Of a DNA stretch of 64,000 nucleotides, positions 1-8,265 are shown one piece after another. The stretch comes from Shinella sp. PSBB067. Its GTDB lineage: Bacteria > Pseudomonadota > Alphaproteobacteria > Rhizobiales > Rhizobiaceae. Position 1 is the stretch's first letter. The number at the start of each line of letters is the position of its first letter. The notes beneath the pieces are model-generated. The model was given only the letters and a program-made list of their open reading frames with translations. It was not told the DNA's origin and made no database searches. The position numbers and the translations under genes were made by a program. The stretch covers positions 186,001-250,000 of the forward strand of contig NZ_CP069304.1 of NCBI RefSeq assembly GCF_016839145.1, given 5' to 3'.

Positions 1-450
1 TCGCCCGTCACGGGCACGGTGGTGCGCTCCTACTATCACACGGCCGGCGGCGTCATCACGACGGGCAAGCCGATCATGGAGATCCTGCCCGCCGGTGTCC
101 CGCTCATCATCGAGGCGCAGGTGCTGCGCACCTCCATCGACCAGGTGCGCGAGGGCGAGACGGCCGTCGTGCGCCTTTCGGCGCTGAGCAGCCGCACGAC
201 GCCGGTGCTGGACGGCAAGGTGATCTATGTCTCGGCCGATTCCGTCGAGGAAGGCACGCTGACCTCGCCGAAGGACGTCTACATCGTGCGGGTCCAGGTT
301 CCCGAAAAGGAAATCCGGCGGATCGCCGGGTTCCATCCCGTGCCCGGCATGCCCGCCGACATCCTCATCCAGACCTCCGAGCGCACGTTTTTCCAGTATA
401 TCACCAAGCCGATTGCAGATAGCATGTCGCGAGCATTCAAGGAGAAATGA
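1..450 (+). CDS. HlyD-family type I secretion adaptor, C-terminal fragment (PrsE-like)
   Basis: The reading frame is open from base 1, so the gene begins upstream of the window and only about the last 149 residues are present. They match the end of HlyD-type membrane fusion proteins: a lipoyl/barrel-sandwich return strand (SPVTGTVV), the beta-barrel region and the common C-terminal pattern GMPADILIQTSERTFFQYITKP. Such adaptors link an inner-membrane ABC exporter to a TolC-like outer-membrane channel. In rhizobia the PrsD/PrsE pair exports exopolysaccharide glycanases and is often encoded near exo genes, so the location next to an exo cluster suggests PrsE. The exporter partner is outside the window, so that assignment is inference. 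Confidence 0.85.
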   Translation, partial: SPVTGTVVRSYYHTAGGVITTGKPIMEILPAGVPLIIEAQVLRTSIDQVREGETAVVRLSALSSRTTPVLDGKVIYVSADSVEEGTLTSPKDVYIVRVQVPEKEIRRIAGFHPVPGMPADILIQTSERTFFQYITKPIADSMSRAFKEK

Positions 451-466
451 CGACCCGGAGGCAGCC

Positions 467-958
467 ATGGGCAACATGCCCGACGTTCTCCTTCTGGTGG
501 GCCGGCTCAACTATGTCTGGACGAATACCGAGAGCCTGCTGATCTACATGATCGCCCACCAGCTCGGCGTGGACAAGGAAGCGGCAATCGTCGTCTTCCT
601 CACGCTGAACACGACGCGCGCGCGCATCGATCTCGTGGAGCGCCTCGCCAAGCGCAGCGCGACCCCGCCGGCCGACCGCGGCTTCATCCTCGACGTGATG
701 GGGCGGCTGAAGCGGGTGAGCCGGCTGCGCAACAAGTACAACCACAGCATCTATGCCTTCAACGAGAAGGGCGACATCGCCAGCACCCAGCTCATGCGGC
801 TGGTGGAGACGGACGATTCCATCCTCTACGGCAAGGTCGAGCAGATGGACCAGCGCGAGATGCGCCAGCTCGAAAAGGGCATCGCCGAGATCGCCGACAT
901 CAGCAAGATGCTGTGGGGCTTCATCCATGCGAGCCCGGCCCTGAAGGATGCCCTCTAG
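467..958 (+). CDS. hypothetical protein, predicted all-alpha, with an RNKYNH motif
   Basis: A 163-residue protein, not recognised as a named family. The ATG at 467 is chosen because it follows a GGAGG-like site (CGGAGGCAGCC) and lies 16 bases after the adaptor gene, implying co-transcription; a longer in-frame start would overlap that gene. The sequence looks wholly helical, with no signal peptide or clear membrane segment. Residues around 86-91 read RNKYNH, which has the R-x4-H spacing of the HEPN superfamily active site, but the rest is too weak to assign the family. The stop codon TAG is the first three bases of the 105-bp intergenic repeat that follows. Confidence 0.7.
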   Translation: MGNMPDVLLLVGRLNYVWTNTESLLIYMIAHQLGVDKEAAIVVFLTLNTTRARIDLVERLAKRSATPPADRGFILDVMGRLKRVSRLRNKYNHSIYAFNEKGDIASTQLMRLVETDDSILYGKVEQMDQREMRQLEKGIAEIADISKMLWGFIHASPALKDAL

Positions 959-1060
959 AGCAATTCCAGCAGAAGTGCACAGCGGTTTTGCGGCCGGAAT
1001 TGCGTGAAAACAAAAGGATAGAGCATTTTCGCGATTCGGAGAAAAGCGGACATGCTCTAG
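956..1060 (+). repeat. RIME1-like 105-bp intergenic mosaic repeat, copy 1
   Basis: This 105-bp block is repeated in the same orientation at 1856-1960 with eight mismatches (about 92% identity). Each copy contains two imperfect palindromes: an outer pair GCAATTCC/GGAATTGC, and a second pair AGAGCATTTTCGC / GAAAAGCGGACATGCTCT. Length and double-palindrome structure fit the RIME1 element known from Rhizobium and Sinorhizobium. The left end supplies the TAG of the upstream gene and the right end supplies the TAG (minus strand) of the ProC-like gene. Confidence 0.85.
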
Positions 1061-1839
1061 CGGCTGATCCGCGCGTAGACCCGCTCCAGCGCCTCGGTGA
1101 GGGCGCTCATGCCGCCGTCGTGCTCGAAATCCCGGAGCACCTGTTCGTTGAGCCCGCCCCTGGTCGCGTATTTGCGGCTCATCTCGACGAAGTCCCCGTG
1201 CGTACCGGCAAGGAGCGCCGTTTGGGAAAGCTCCGCAAAGAGCGGGGCGAGATAGGCGCGGCCCTTCTCCTCCGGCAGGCCCTTCTGCGCCAGCCATTGC
1301 GTCGTGCGGTGCATGATGGCGAAATAGGTGGCCATCAGCGCGCTGGCGGCGGCGAGAAGGTCGTATTCCGCCCTGGTCTCGCATTCGACGGCATTGCCCA
1401 GCACGTCGAAGAGCGCCGCCGCGCCCGCATCCGGCGGATAGATCGCGGTGACGCCCCTGCGCCGCGCGACGAAGGGCAGCGGGATCGCCTGCACGAGCGC
1501 GACATCCGCGCCGATCCAGTCGAGAAGGGCCGGCCTGCCGGTCGCCGCGACGAGGCTGATCACCTTCTGCCCGTCGCGGAAGCGCAAGTGGCGGACGACC
1601 TCCTCGGCGATCTGCGGGCGGATCGCCAGCACGACCGTGTCGCAGCCCTCGACGATCGCCTGGTTGTCGGCGGAAACCAGCACCGCGGGAAAATCGGCGG
1701 CAAGGCGCGCCGAGGTCTCGGCGCTGCGCAGCGAGACCATGACATGCGGCACGGCGGCGTGCGGCGAAAGAAGCCCGCGCACCATGGCGTCGCTGATCGC
1801 GCCGGTGCCGATGAAGCCGATTTTCAGGGGCAGGGACAT
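1057..1839 (-). CDS. pyrroline-5-carboxylate reductase-like NADP-binding oxidoreductase
   Basis: A 260-residue protein with the N-terminal Rossmann motif of the ProC family (IGFIGTGAISDAMVRGL, residues 7-23) and a C-terminal helical dimerisation domain ending in a GGLNEQ segment. True ProC enzymes carry a conserved SGSGPAY stretch near the proline-binding site. Here the equivalent position reads SALMATYF, so proline synthesis activity is doubtful and the substrate is unknown. It sits alone between two direct repeats, converging on the upstream hypothetical gene and downstream of exoP. Its stop codon lies inside the left-hand repeat. It may be a divergent paralogue rather than the housekeeping proC. 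Confidence 0.75.
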   Translation of the reverse strand: MSLPLKIGFIGTGAISDAMVRGLLSPHAAVPHVMVSLRSAETSARLAADFPAVLVSADNQAIVEGCDTVVLAIRPQIAEEVVRHLRFRDGQKVISLVAATGRPALLDWIGADVALVQAIPLPFVARRRGVTAIYPPDAGAAALFDVLGNAVECETRAEYDLLAAASALMATYFAIMHRTTQWLAQKGLPEEKGRAYLAPLFAELSQTALLAGTHGDFVEMSRKYATRGGLNEQVLRDFEHDGGMSALTEALERVYARISR

Positions 1840-1855
1840 GAGCGGCTCCGCAGGC

Positions 1856-1960
1856 TAGAGCAATTCCAGCAAAAGTGCGCAGCGGTTTTGCGTCCGGAAT
1901 TGCGTAGAAACAAAAGGATAGAGCATTTTCGCGATTTGAAGAAAAGCGGAAATGCTCTAG
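1856..1960 (+). repeat. RIME1-like 105-bp intergenic mosaic repeat, copy 2
   Basis: Second direct copy of the element at 956-1060, starting exactly 900 bp later and of identical length. It lies between the start of the ProC-like gene and the end of exoP and has the same pair of palindromes. The two copies therefore bracket a single gene. Confidence 0.85.
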
Positions 1961-2026
1961 CAGGCCGGCGATTCCGGCCGCGGCGATGGTAGAGCCGGCG
2001 CCCGGCTTTGTCGATGCGCCCGCCGC

Positions 2027-4372
2027 CTATCGGCGGCGGGCGGCGGCCTCCATGTCGTCTGTATAGTACTTGTCGTAGAGGTCGCGGTATTTCTCCGCCG
2101 CGCCCGCATCGCTGTAGCGGGCAAGCGCGGCCATGTCGGTCTTGTTGAGGATGACGCCGAGCGTCTTCGCCTCGATCCGGTGCTCGGCGGCAAGCAGGTC
2201 GCGCACGAGGTTGGAGGGGGTCCTGCCCCATTCCACCACGAAGAGGAAGCCGTCGACCAGCGGCTCGAAGGCCTTGGCGTCGACGACCGGGCCGACGGGG
2301 GCGAGGTCGACGACCACGTAGTCGAAGGCCTGCCGGGCCTCTTCGAGCAGGCGCTGCATGGCCGGCGAGGTGATCAGCTCGTTGCCGTCGTGCCGACGGG
2401 CCTCGCCCGGCCGGATCGCGATCGGCAGGATGGCGAGTTGCGAGCGGCGGTCGGTCTTGACCGCCTGGGTCCACGGGATCTCGCCGCTGACCGCCTCGAT
2501 GAGGCCGGCCTGCGGGGCGGGGCTCATCCTGGCGCTAAGGCCGGGCCGGCGCACGTCGGCGTCGATCAGCAGCGTACGCTTGCCGCTGATGGCAAGGAGC
2601 GCGGCGAAATTGGTGGCGACGGTCGACTTGCCTTCGCCGGGAAGCGCGGAGGTGACGCCGATCACCCGGCTCTGCCGGCCCGTCAGCATGGTCTCGCAGG
2701 TCAGCTTGGCGTTGCGCAGCGTTTCGGCGAAGGCCGAGCGCGGGGCGTCGAGCACGATGCGCGTCATCCGCTCGAGCGGGATGTCCTCGTCCGTATCGCC
2801 CGGCGCCGGCTCCGCCTTCACCACCTTCGCGCCGATCATCGCGGGCTTGCGCTTCCTCTGCCCGCCGACGAGCGGCAGGTAGCCGAGCGGCTTGAGGCCG
2901 AGGACGGTGCGCACGTCGCTTTCCAGCCGGAAGGCGCGCTCGCGCAGCTCCTGCACGAAGGTCAGCACGCCGCCGGCCATCAGGCCGAGCACCAGCGAAA
3001 GGCCGAGCACCATCGTCTTCTTCGGGCTCGACGGCGCGGTCGGCACGCCGGCATCCGAGATCACCCGCGCCTTGGCGATGGGGAAGGACTGCTTTTGCGA
3101 AGCCTGCTCGAAGCGGCTGAGATAGGATTCCGACAGCGCCTTCAACGCCGTCGCCTTCTGCTCCAGCTCGCGCAGGCGCACCGAGGAGCGGTTCGCCTCG
3201 GCATTGCTGCCGGCGACCTTGTCGATGCTCTCGCGCAGCGACACCTCGCGCGAGCGCGCCACCTCGTATTCGTTGCGGTAGCTGGCGGTGAGCTGCTGGA
3301 GCTCGCGGTAGACCTGCCCGGCAAGGTCCTCCTTCTCGGCCCTCAGCGCGGCCGCCTGCGGATGGTCGGTGCCGAAATTCTGCGCGATGTCCTGGGCGCG
3401 CTTGACGACGGAATTGTAGCGCTCGCGCAGGTCCTGAAGCACCGAGCCGCCCGCCTGCTGGGTGGGAATGGAGGCATTGTCGACGGCCTTGTCCGGCCCC
3501 TGCTCGACGATGGCCCTGAACTGGGCGTAGCGCGCCGAGGCGCTTGCCGCATCGGCCTGCGCCAGGATGAGCTGGCTGTTGAGGTCGGCAAGCTGCTGCT
3601 CGGACATCAGTTCGCCGCGCGCGGTGGTGAGGCCGTTCTCGTCGCGGTAGCGCTCCACCTCCAGCGCGGCGTCCTGCGCGCGGGCCTGGATGTCGGCGAG
3701 CCGCTCCTGCAGCCAGGTCGAGGCCTGTTCGGTCGCCGTGAAATTGGCGCTGAGCTGGTCCTCGAAGAAGGCTTCCGCGTAGCGCCTGGTGATCGCGGCG
3801 GCGAGGGCGGGATCCGTCGAGCGGAAGGAGACGGCGAGCACGGCGCTGCGCGCGACGCGCTCCACCGCCAGCGACTGCTGCAGCATGGCCGCGGCCTTGT
3901 CGCGCCGGCCCTTCGCCAGCGCCTCCTCGGAGGCGTCCGGGCCGGACGACGTCAGCGCCTTCGCCCAGCCCTTGACCATGGCGACGGGCGATTGCGGCGG
4001 GTCGAGGATGGTCTCGTTGTCGGCAAGCTTGAGGTCGTCGACGACGCGTAGCGCCAGCCGGCCGGACTTCAGGATCTCGACGGCGCTCGAAATGCGCATG
4101 TCGACCTGCTGGCTGCTCTGCGGCGAGGGCTCGGTTTCCTCGGCATAGCGCGACAGGTCCTCGTCGAGCAGGATCTGCGTCATGGACGTGTAGACCGGCG
4201 TCGCGAACACGAGATAGGCGACGGCGAGCGCCACGGCGAGCGCGACCGAAAGCCCGATCAGCCGGGCCCGGCGGACGAGGATCGCCAGCAGGCGGTTGAG
4301 GTCGATGAAGGAATCGGACGGATCCGGCTCCCGTCGCAGGATGCTGCTGTGCGGTACGGTGCGTTGGTGCAT
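2027..4372 (-). CDS. exoP: ExoP, polysaccharide co-polymerase with BY-kinase domain
   Basis: A 781-residue inner-membrane protein controlling chain length and export of succinoglycan. The N-terminal Wzz-type domain starts after a transmembrane helix near residues 35-58. A long periplasmic coiled-coil region follows, with a second membrane helix near residue 480. The cytoplasmic tyrosine-kinase domain has Walker A GEGKST (about 579), Walker A' LLIDADVRRPG (about 602) and Walker B VVVDLAP (about 688). The tail holds a tyrosine cluster (YRDLYDKYY, about 762-770), the usual autophosphorylation site. It is the last gene of the exoHKLAMONP run, as in S. meliloti. Confidence 0.95.
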   Translation of the reverse strand: MHQRTVPHSSILRREPDPSDSFIDLNRLLAILVRRARLIGLSVALAVALAVAYLVFATPVYTSMTQILLDEDLSRYAEETEPSPQSSQQVDMRISSAVEILKSGRLALRVVDDLKLADNETILDPPQSPVAMVKGWAKALTSSGPDASEEALAKGRRDKAAAMLQQSLAVERVARSAVLAVSFRSTDPALAAAITRRYAEAFFEDQLSANFTATEQASTWLQERLADIQARAQDAALEVERYRDENGLTTARGELMSEQQLADLNSQLILAQADAASASARYAQFRAIVEQGPDKAVDNASIPTQQAGGSVLQDLRERYNSVVKRAQDIAQNFGTDHPQAAALRAEKEDLAGQVYRELQQLTASYRNEYEVARSREVSLRESIDKVAGSNAEANRSSVRLRELEQKATALKALSESYLSRFEQASQKQSFPIAKARVISDAGVPTAPSSPKKTMVLGLSLVLGLMAGGVLTFVQELRERAFRLESDVRTVLGLKPLGYLPLVGGQRKRKPAMIGAKVVKAEPAPGDTDEDIPLERMTRIVLDAPRSAFAETLRNAKLTCETMLTGRQSRVIGVTSALPGEGKSTVATNFAALLAISGKRTLLIDADVRRPGLSARMSPAPQAGLIEAVSGEIPWTQAVKTDRRSQLAILPIAIRPGEARRHDGNELITSPAMQRLLEEARQAFDYVVVDLAPVGPVVDAKAFEPLVDGFLFVVEWGRTPSNLVRDLLAAEHRIEAKTLGVILNKTDMAALARYSDAGAAEKYRDLYDKYYTDDMEAAARRR

Positions 4373-4459
4373 GGGGCTCCGTTCTGCCTTTCGGCGCGAT
4401 GGAAAGCTTTTCCTCCCCAGGATGCGGCCCCGGACCTCGACGGGCCCGGGGCCGCGCTA

Positions 4460-5365
4460 TCATGCCGCGCGAATCCGGCCCTCATGCGACAACACCATGT
4501 CGCGCAGCGCCGGGTAGAGCGCGCCGGAAAGATCGGGACGCGCCAGCGCGAAGGCGACATTGGCCTCGATGAAGCCGTGCTTGGAACCGCAGTCGTAGGT
4601 CCGCCCCGCATAGGGATGGGCGTGGAAGGGCTGCGTCTCGGAGAGCTTCAGCATGCTGTCGGTGAGCTGGATCTCGTTGCCCGCGCCGCGCTGCTGGCGC
4701 GCGAGATGGCCGAAGACCTCCGGCTGGAGGATGTAGCGGCCGTTGAGGAAGAGGTTGGACGGCGCCTCGCCGGCCTTCGGCTTCTCCACCATATGGGTGA
4801 CGGTAAAGCCGTGGCGCACGGCCGCGCCCTTGCCGACGATGCCGTATTGCGAAACCTCCTCCGGCGCGCATTGCTCGACGCCGACGACATTGCCGCCGAC
4901 CTCCTCGTAAAGCTCCATGAGGCCCGCCATGCAGCCGCGCGCGCCGAAGGAGACCATGTCGGGCAGGAGCAGCGCGAAGGGCTCGTCGCCGATGAGGTCG
5001 CGGGCGCACCAGACGGCATGGCCGAGGCCGAGCGGGGCCTGCTGGCGCGTGAAGCTCACCGCGCCCGCGGCGGGAAGCAGCTCGCTCAGTTCGCTCACCT
5101 TCTCGTCCTTGCCGGATTTCTCCAGCGCGGCGACGAGTTCCGGCGTGTCATCGAAATGGTCCTCGATGACCTGCTTGTTGCGGCTGGTGACGAAGACGAC
5201 ATGCTCAATGCCGGCCTCGCGCGCCTCGTCGAGGGCATATTGCACGACGGGCCGGTCGACGATGGTCAGCATTTCCTTGGGCATGGCCTTGGTGGCCGGC
5301 AGGAAGCGGGTTCCGTTGCCGGCGACGGGGATGACGGCCTTGCGGACGGTCTTGGTTCGCACCAT
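4460..5365 (-). CDS. exoN: ExoN, UTP-glucose-1-phosphate uridylyltransferase
   Basis: A 301-residue enzyme of the GalU family, making UDP-glucose from UTP and glucose-1-phosphate for the glucosyl residues of succinoglycan. The N-terminal nucleotide-binding signature [19 protein letters not shown] is intact, as is the later [11 protein letters not shown] segment. The start ATG follows AAGGAT seven bases upstream, inside the end of exoO; only four bases separate the two genes. The position between exoO and exoP matches S. meliloti exoN. A housekeeping galU probably exists elsewhere in the genome. Confidence 0.93.
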   Translation of the reverse strand: MVRTKTVRKAVIPVAGNGTRFLPATKAMPKEMLTIVDRPVVQYALDEAREAGIEHVVFVTSRNKQVIEDHFDDTPELVAALEKSGKDEKVSELSELLPAAGAVSFTRQQAPLGLGHAVWCARDLIGDEPFALLLPDMVSFGARGCMAGLMELYEEVGGNVVGVEQCAPEEVSQYGIVGKGAAVRHGFTVTHMVEKPKAGEAPSNLFLNGRYILQPEVFGHLARQQRGAGNEIQLTDSMLKLSETQPFHAHPYAGRTYDCGSKHGFIEANVAFALARPDLSGALYPALRDMVLSHEGRIRAA

Positions 5366-5369
5366 GGAA

Positions 5370-6350
5370 TTATCCTTTGTTCTTGAGCGGCTGGCCGGAC
5401 GCGGCCGCCGTGCGAGGCGCCGGCGACGCCGTCAGGCGGCGCCAACGGGCGGCGATCGGCATGGAAAGATGCCGGAGCGCGACGGGATCGCCGAGCGCCA
5501 CCTTGAGGGCGGCGCCCGGCGAGCGGTTCTTGATGTGCCGGACGAGGGAGAGGAAGGCATGGGCCTCCCGCAGGTTGCGCGTGCGGCGGCGCTGCGCGCG
5601 CGCGGCCTCGCCCTCCAGCGGGAAGCGGGCAAGGAAGCGCCGGTCGCCCGCAAGCATCGCCTCGACATGGTGGAGATGCAGCACGCGGGAAATCGAGGTC
5701 TCGCGGACATGGTAGAGGTAGCCGGCCTCGGGCACGACGGCGCAGCCGCCGCCGGCGGCAAGCACCGCGGCGAGCAGCAGGTAGTCCTCGCCGATCCTCA
5801 GGTCCTCGTCATAGGCAAGGCCGTTTTCCGCAAGGAAGGCGCGGCGGAAGACCGGCTTCATGTAGCCGAAATTGTGCGTGCCGCGGAAAACCCGGTTGGA
5901 ATCGATGAAGGCCGGCAGCGTCAGGCGGGGCATGGCGGCAAGAAGGCCGGGCGGGAACATCGCCTCGCTCCGGCCCTCGCCGTGCAGCACGTCGAGATTG
6001 TCGACCGCCGCCACGGCGTCCTGCCTTTCGGCGGCGTCGATCATGCGGCGCAGGCGGTCCGGCCGCATCGTGTCGTCGGCGTCGAGCACGGCGATCCAGC
6101 GCCCGCGGGCAGCGGCGAAACCGGCATTGCGCGCGCCGCCGGGGCCCTTGTTGCGGTCGAGCGCGACGAGGCGCACGGCCGGTTCGCCGAGCGCTTCGAC
6201 GGCCGCGCGCGTCGCGTCGGCCGAGCCGTCGTCGACGACGATCACCTCCACCCTCACGCCCGCCTGCGCCAGGGCGCTGCGCACGGCGCGGGCGATGGTG
6301 TCGGCCGCGTTGTAGGCGGCGATGACGATGCTCGCCTCGGGCTCCGTCAT
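5370..6350 (-). CDS. exoO: ExoO, family 2 glycosyltransferase
   Basis: A 326-residue GT2 enzyme of the GT-A fold. It shows the nucleotide-sugar motif [13 protein letters not shown] near residue 37, the metal-binding [13 protein letters not shown] near 96 and an acceptor-site stretch GEDYLLLA near 190. In S. meliloti ExoO adds a glucose by a beta-1,6 link during assembly of the octasaccharide repeat; gene order (exoM-exoO-exoN) supports the identification. The ATG at 6350 overlaps the exoM stop by four bases, indicating translational coupling. The frame stays open upstream but that part has no family similarity. Confidence 0.9.
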   Translation of the reverse strand: MTEPEASIVIAAYNAADTIARAVRSALAQAGVRVEVIVVDDGSADATRAAVEALGEPAVRLVALDRNKGPGGARNAGFAAARGRWIAVLDADDTMRPDRLRRMIDAAERQDAVAAVDNLDVLHGEGRSEAMFPPGLLAAMPRLTLPAFIDSNRVFRGTHNFGYMKPVFRRAFLAENGLAYDEDLRIGEDYLLLAAVLAAGGGCAVVPEAGYLYHVRETSISRVLHLHHVEAMLAGDRRFLARFPLEGEAARAQRRRTRNLREAHAFLSLVRHIKNRSPGAALKVALGDPVALRHLSMPIAARWRRLTASPAPRTAAASGQPLKNKG

Positions 6351-7270
6351 GGCAGCGCCTCCAGCTTGCCGTAGGGCTCGATGGCGCGCGTGCCGAAAAG
6401 CCCGCCGACCGCGCCGGCGTGGAGGAGGCCGCGCAGCAGGAAGCGGTTGCGGCGCACCGGCGAGAGGGCGAAGGCCGTGGCCCCGCCGAGGCAGGCGGCG
6501 CATTTGGCGGCCGCGAGCGCCGCGGCGTTCAGCCGGGCCGCGCCCTCGTGCCGCGCGGCAAGCAGCCGGCCATGCGTCTGGCCCATGCGCAGCCGGCGCC
6601 GGGCAAGCCAGGAAAAGCGGGCGCGCGCGGCGGGCACCGGCTCCTCCACCCAGGCATCCTCGGCAAAGGCGATGCGACCGCCCGCGGCGTGGACGGCGGT
6701 GAAGAATTCGGTGTCCTCGCCGCCGCTGCGGCCGAGCGCAAGGTCGAAGCGCCGGCCGGCGATGGACGGGGCGGCAAGGCGCACCAGCACGTTGCAGGTA
6801 TAGCCGGTGCGGATTTCGCCGTTCACCCAGACGGGGCGCGTGGCGTGGAAGTCGCCGCTGCGCATCCAGTCGGGCGTCTGCGGCCCGTAGAGCGCGCGCA
6901 CCGGGCCGAGCACCACGTCTGCCCGGCTTTTCAGGGCCATGGCGAGCAGCCGGTCGAGCCAGAGCGCATCCACCGTCTCGTCGTCGTCGACGAAGGCGAT
7001 GAAGTCGGCATCCGTATGGTCGAGGCAGGCATTGCGGGCGATCGAGATGTTGCCGGCCGGGCAATGCACATAGACGATGTCCGTCGGCAGCAGGGGCACG
7101 GCGGCCTCGACGCGGGGACGCGCGCTCGGCTGCACGTCGTTGTCGGCGACGATGACGCCGAGGCGCACGCCCGCCGGAACGATCAGCTTGGAGAGCGAGG
7201 CCAGCGTCTCGCTGAGCGCGGCGCGCCGGAAGGTGCAGACCGCGATGTCGATGCGAAGCGGCGCCGTCAT
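6347..7270 (-). CDS. exoM: ExoM, family 2 glycosyltransferase
   Basis: A 307-residue GT2 enzyme. It has IDIAVCTFRRA at the N terminus, a FVDDDE metal-binding motif near residue 98 and the ExoM-like LGRSGGEDTEFF segment near 185. In S. meliloti ExoM transfers a beta-1,4-linked glucose onto the growing lipid-linked chain at the inner face of the membrane. The ATG at 7270 overlaps the exoA stop by four bases and the gene end overlaps exoO by four bases, so the three genes form a tightly coupled unit. Confidence 0.92.
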   Translation of the reverse strand: MTAPLRIDIAVCTFRRAALSETLASLSKLIVPAGVRLGVIVADNDVQPSARPRVEAAVPLLPTDIVYVHCPAGNISIARNACLDHTDADFIAFVDDDETVDALWLDRLLAMALKSRADVVLGPVRALYGPQTPDWMRSGDFHATRPVWVNGEIRTGYTCNVLVRLAAPSIAGRRFDLALGRSGGEDTEFFTAVHAAGGRIAFAEDAWVEEPVPAARARFSWLARRRLRMGQTHGRLLAARHEGAARLNAAALAAAKCAACLGGATAFALSPVRRNRFLLRGLLHAGAVGGLFGTRAIEPYGKLEALP

Positions 7271-8265
7271 GCCAGCGCCCTCCGGCTGCGGAAGTCGAGT
7301 ACCTCGCGCCAGAAGCCGGCCGACCAGGCGAAGTGCATGATCATGGCGGAGACGGCGGCGAGCGGGCCGTAGGGATTGCGCTGGCCGAGCGCCATCCATG
7401 CGCCGTAGCCCATGCAGGCCGCGGCCCACAGCACGAAGGGCACGGCGGCGATCCAGGTGATCGCGGCGAGGAAGGCGCCGGCGGCGACCGGCGCCACCAT
7501 CAGCGGCAGCAACTGGCGCAGGCCCGGCCGCGAGCGATGTTTCAAAACGTTGCGCGCCCGGCCGCGGCCATAGCCGAAATACTGCCGGAAAAGCGGCAGG
7601 ACGCTGTCGCGCGGATAGTAGACCATGCTCGTGCGCGCGGTCATCCAGATGCGGTAGCCGGCCTGGCGGAGCCGGTAGTCGTATTCGGCGTCCTCGTTGG
7701 CGGTGAAGGTCTCGTCATAGCCGCCGACGGCGCGGAAGGCGGATATGCGCATCAGCGCGTGGTGGCCGTGGTCCGCCCAGTGGCTTTCCGCGCCCGCCCG
7801 GTGTTTGGCCCCGCCGTTGCCGAGCACGGAATTCTGCGCGACGGCGGTTGCCTTCTGGAAGGTGCCGAAGCCGACGGTCTGCATGGCGACGACGACGGAA
7901 TCCGCCCCGGTTTCCAGCGCGTCCTCCACCAGCACGCGGCAATAGTCGTCGGGATAGGTGCCGTGCGCGTCGATGCGGATGAGATAGTCGTGCTCGACGC
8001 CGAAGGTGGCGACGGCAAGGTTGATGGCGGCGCTCTGGATGCGCTTGGGATTGTCGAGCACATGCATGTTCGGCACGCTTGCGGCAAGGCGCCGGGCGAT
8101 CTCCCGCGTGCCGTCCGTGCTGCCGCCGTCGACGACGACGAGCGTCGCGGCAAGGCCGGAAAGGGTGGGTTCGAGATGGCGGACCAGCGGTTCCAGGTAG
8201 CGCGCCTCGTTGAGGCATGGAATCACGATCAGGCAACGCACGGATGCGGCAGCGTCAGTGGTCAT
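7267..8265 (-). CDS. exoA: ExoA, family 2 glycosyltransferase with C-terminal membrane helices
   Basis: A 332-residue GT2 enzyme. N-terminal CLIVIPCLNEARYLEPLV is followed by VVDGGSTDGT (about 44-53), RIDAHGTYPDDY (about 96) and a TANEDAEYDYRLRQAGYRIW acceptor/catalytic segment. Two or three hydrophobic helices follow after residue 255. ExoA in S. meliloti adds the first glucose (beta-1,3) to the lipid-linked galactose made by ExoY. The start overlaps the end of exoL by 11 bases. The MTTDAA start was chosen because upstream residues are an out-of-context translation of exoL. Confidence 0.92.
   Translation of the reverse strand: MTTDAAASVRCLIVIPCLNEARYLEPLVRHLEPTLSGLAATLVVVDGGSTDGTREIARRLAASVPNMHVLDNPKRIQSAAINLAVATFGVEHDYLIRIDAHGTYPDDYCRVLVEDALETGADSVVVAMQTVGFGTFQKATAVAQNSVLGNGGAKHRAGAESHWADHGHHALMRISAFRAVGGYDETFTANEDAEYDYRLRQAGYRIWMTARTSMVYYPRDSVLPLFRQYFGYGRGRARNVLKHRSRPGLRQLLPLMVAPVAAGAFLAAITWIAAVPFVLWAAACMGYGAWMALGQRNPYGPLAAVSAMIMHFAWSAGFWREVLDFRSRRALA

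Noticed and set aside
437..1384. Long open frame (315 codons) on the minus strand across the hypothetical gene and the ProC-like gene
   Set aside because: It is antisense to the hypothetical gene and out of frame with the ProC-like gene, crosses the repeat, and shows arginine/histidine/alanine-rich shadow composition typical of high-GC DNA.
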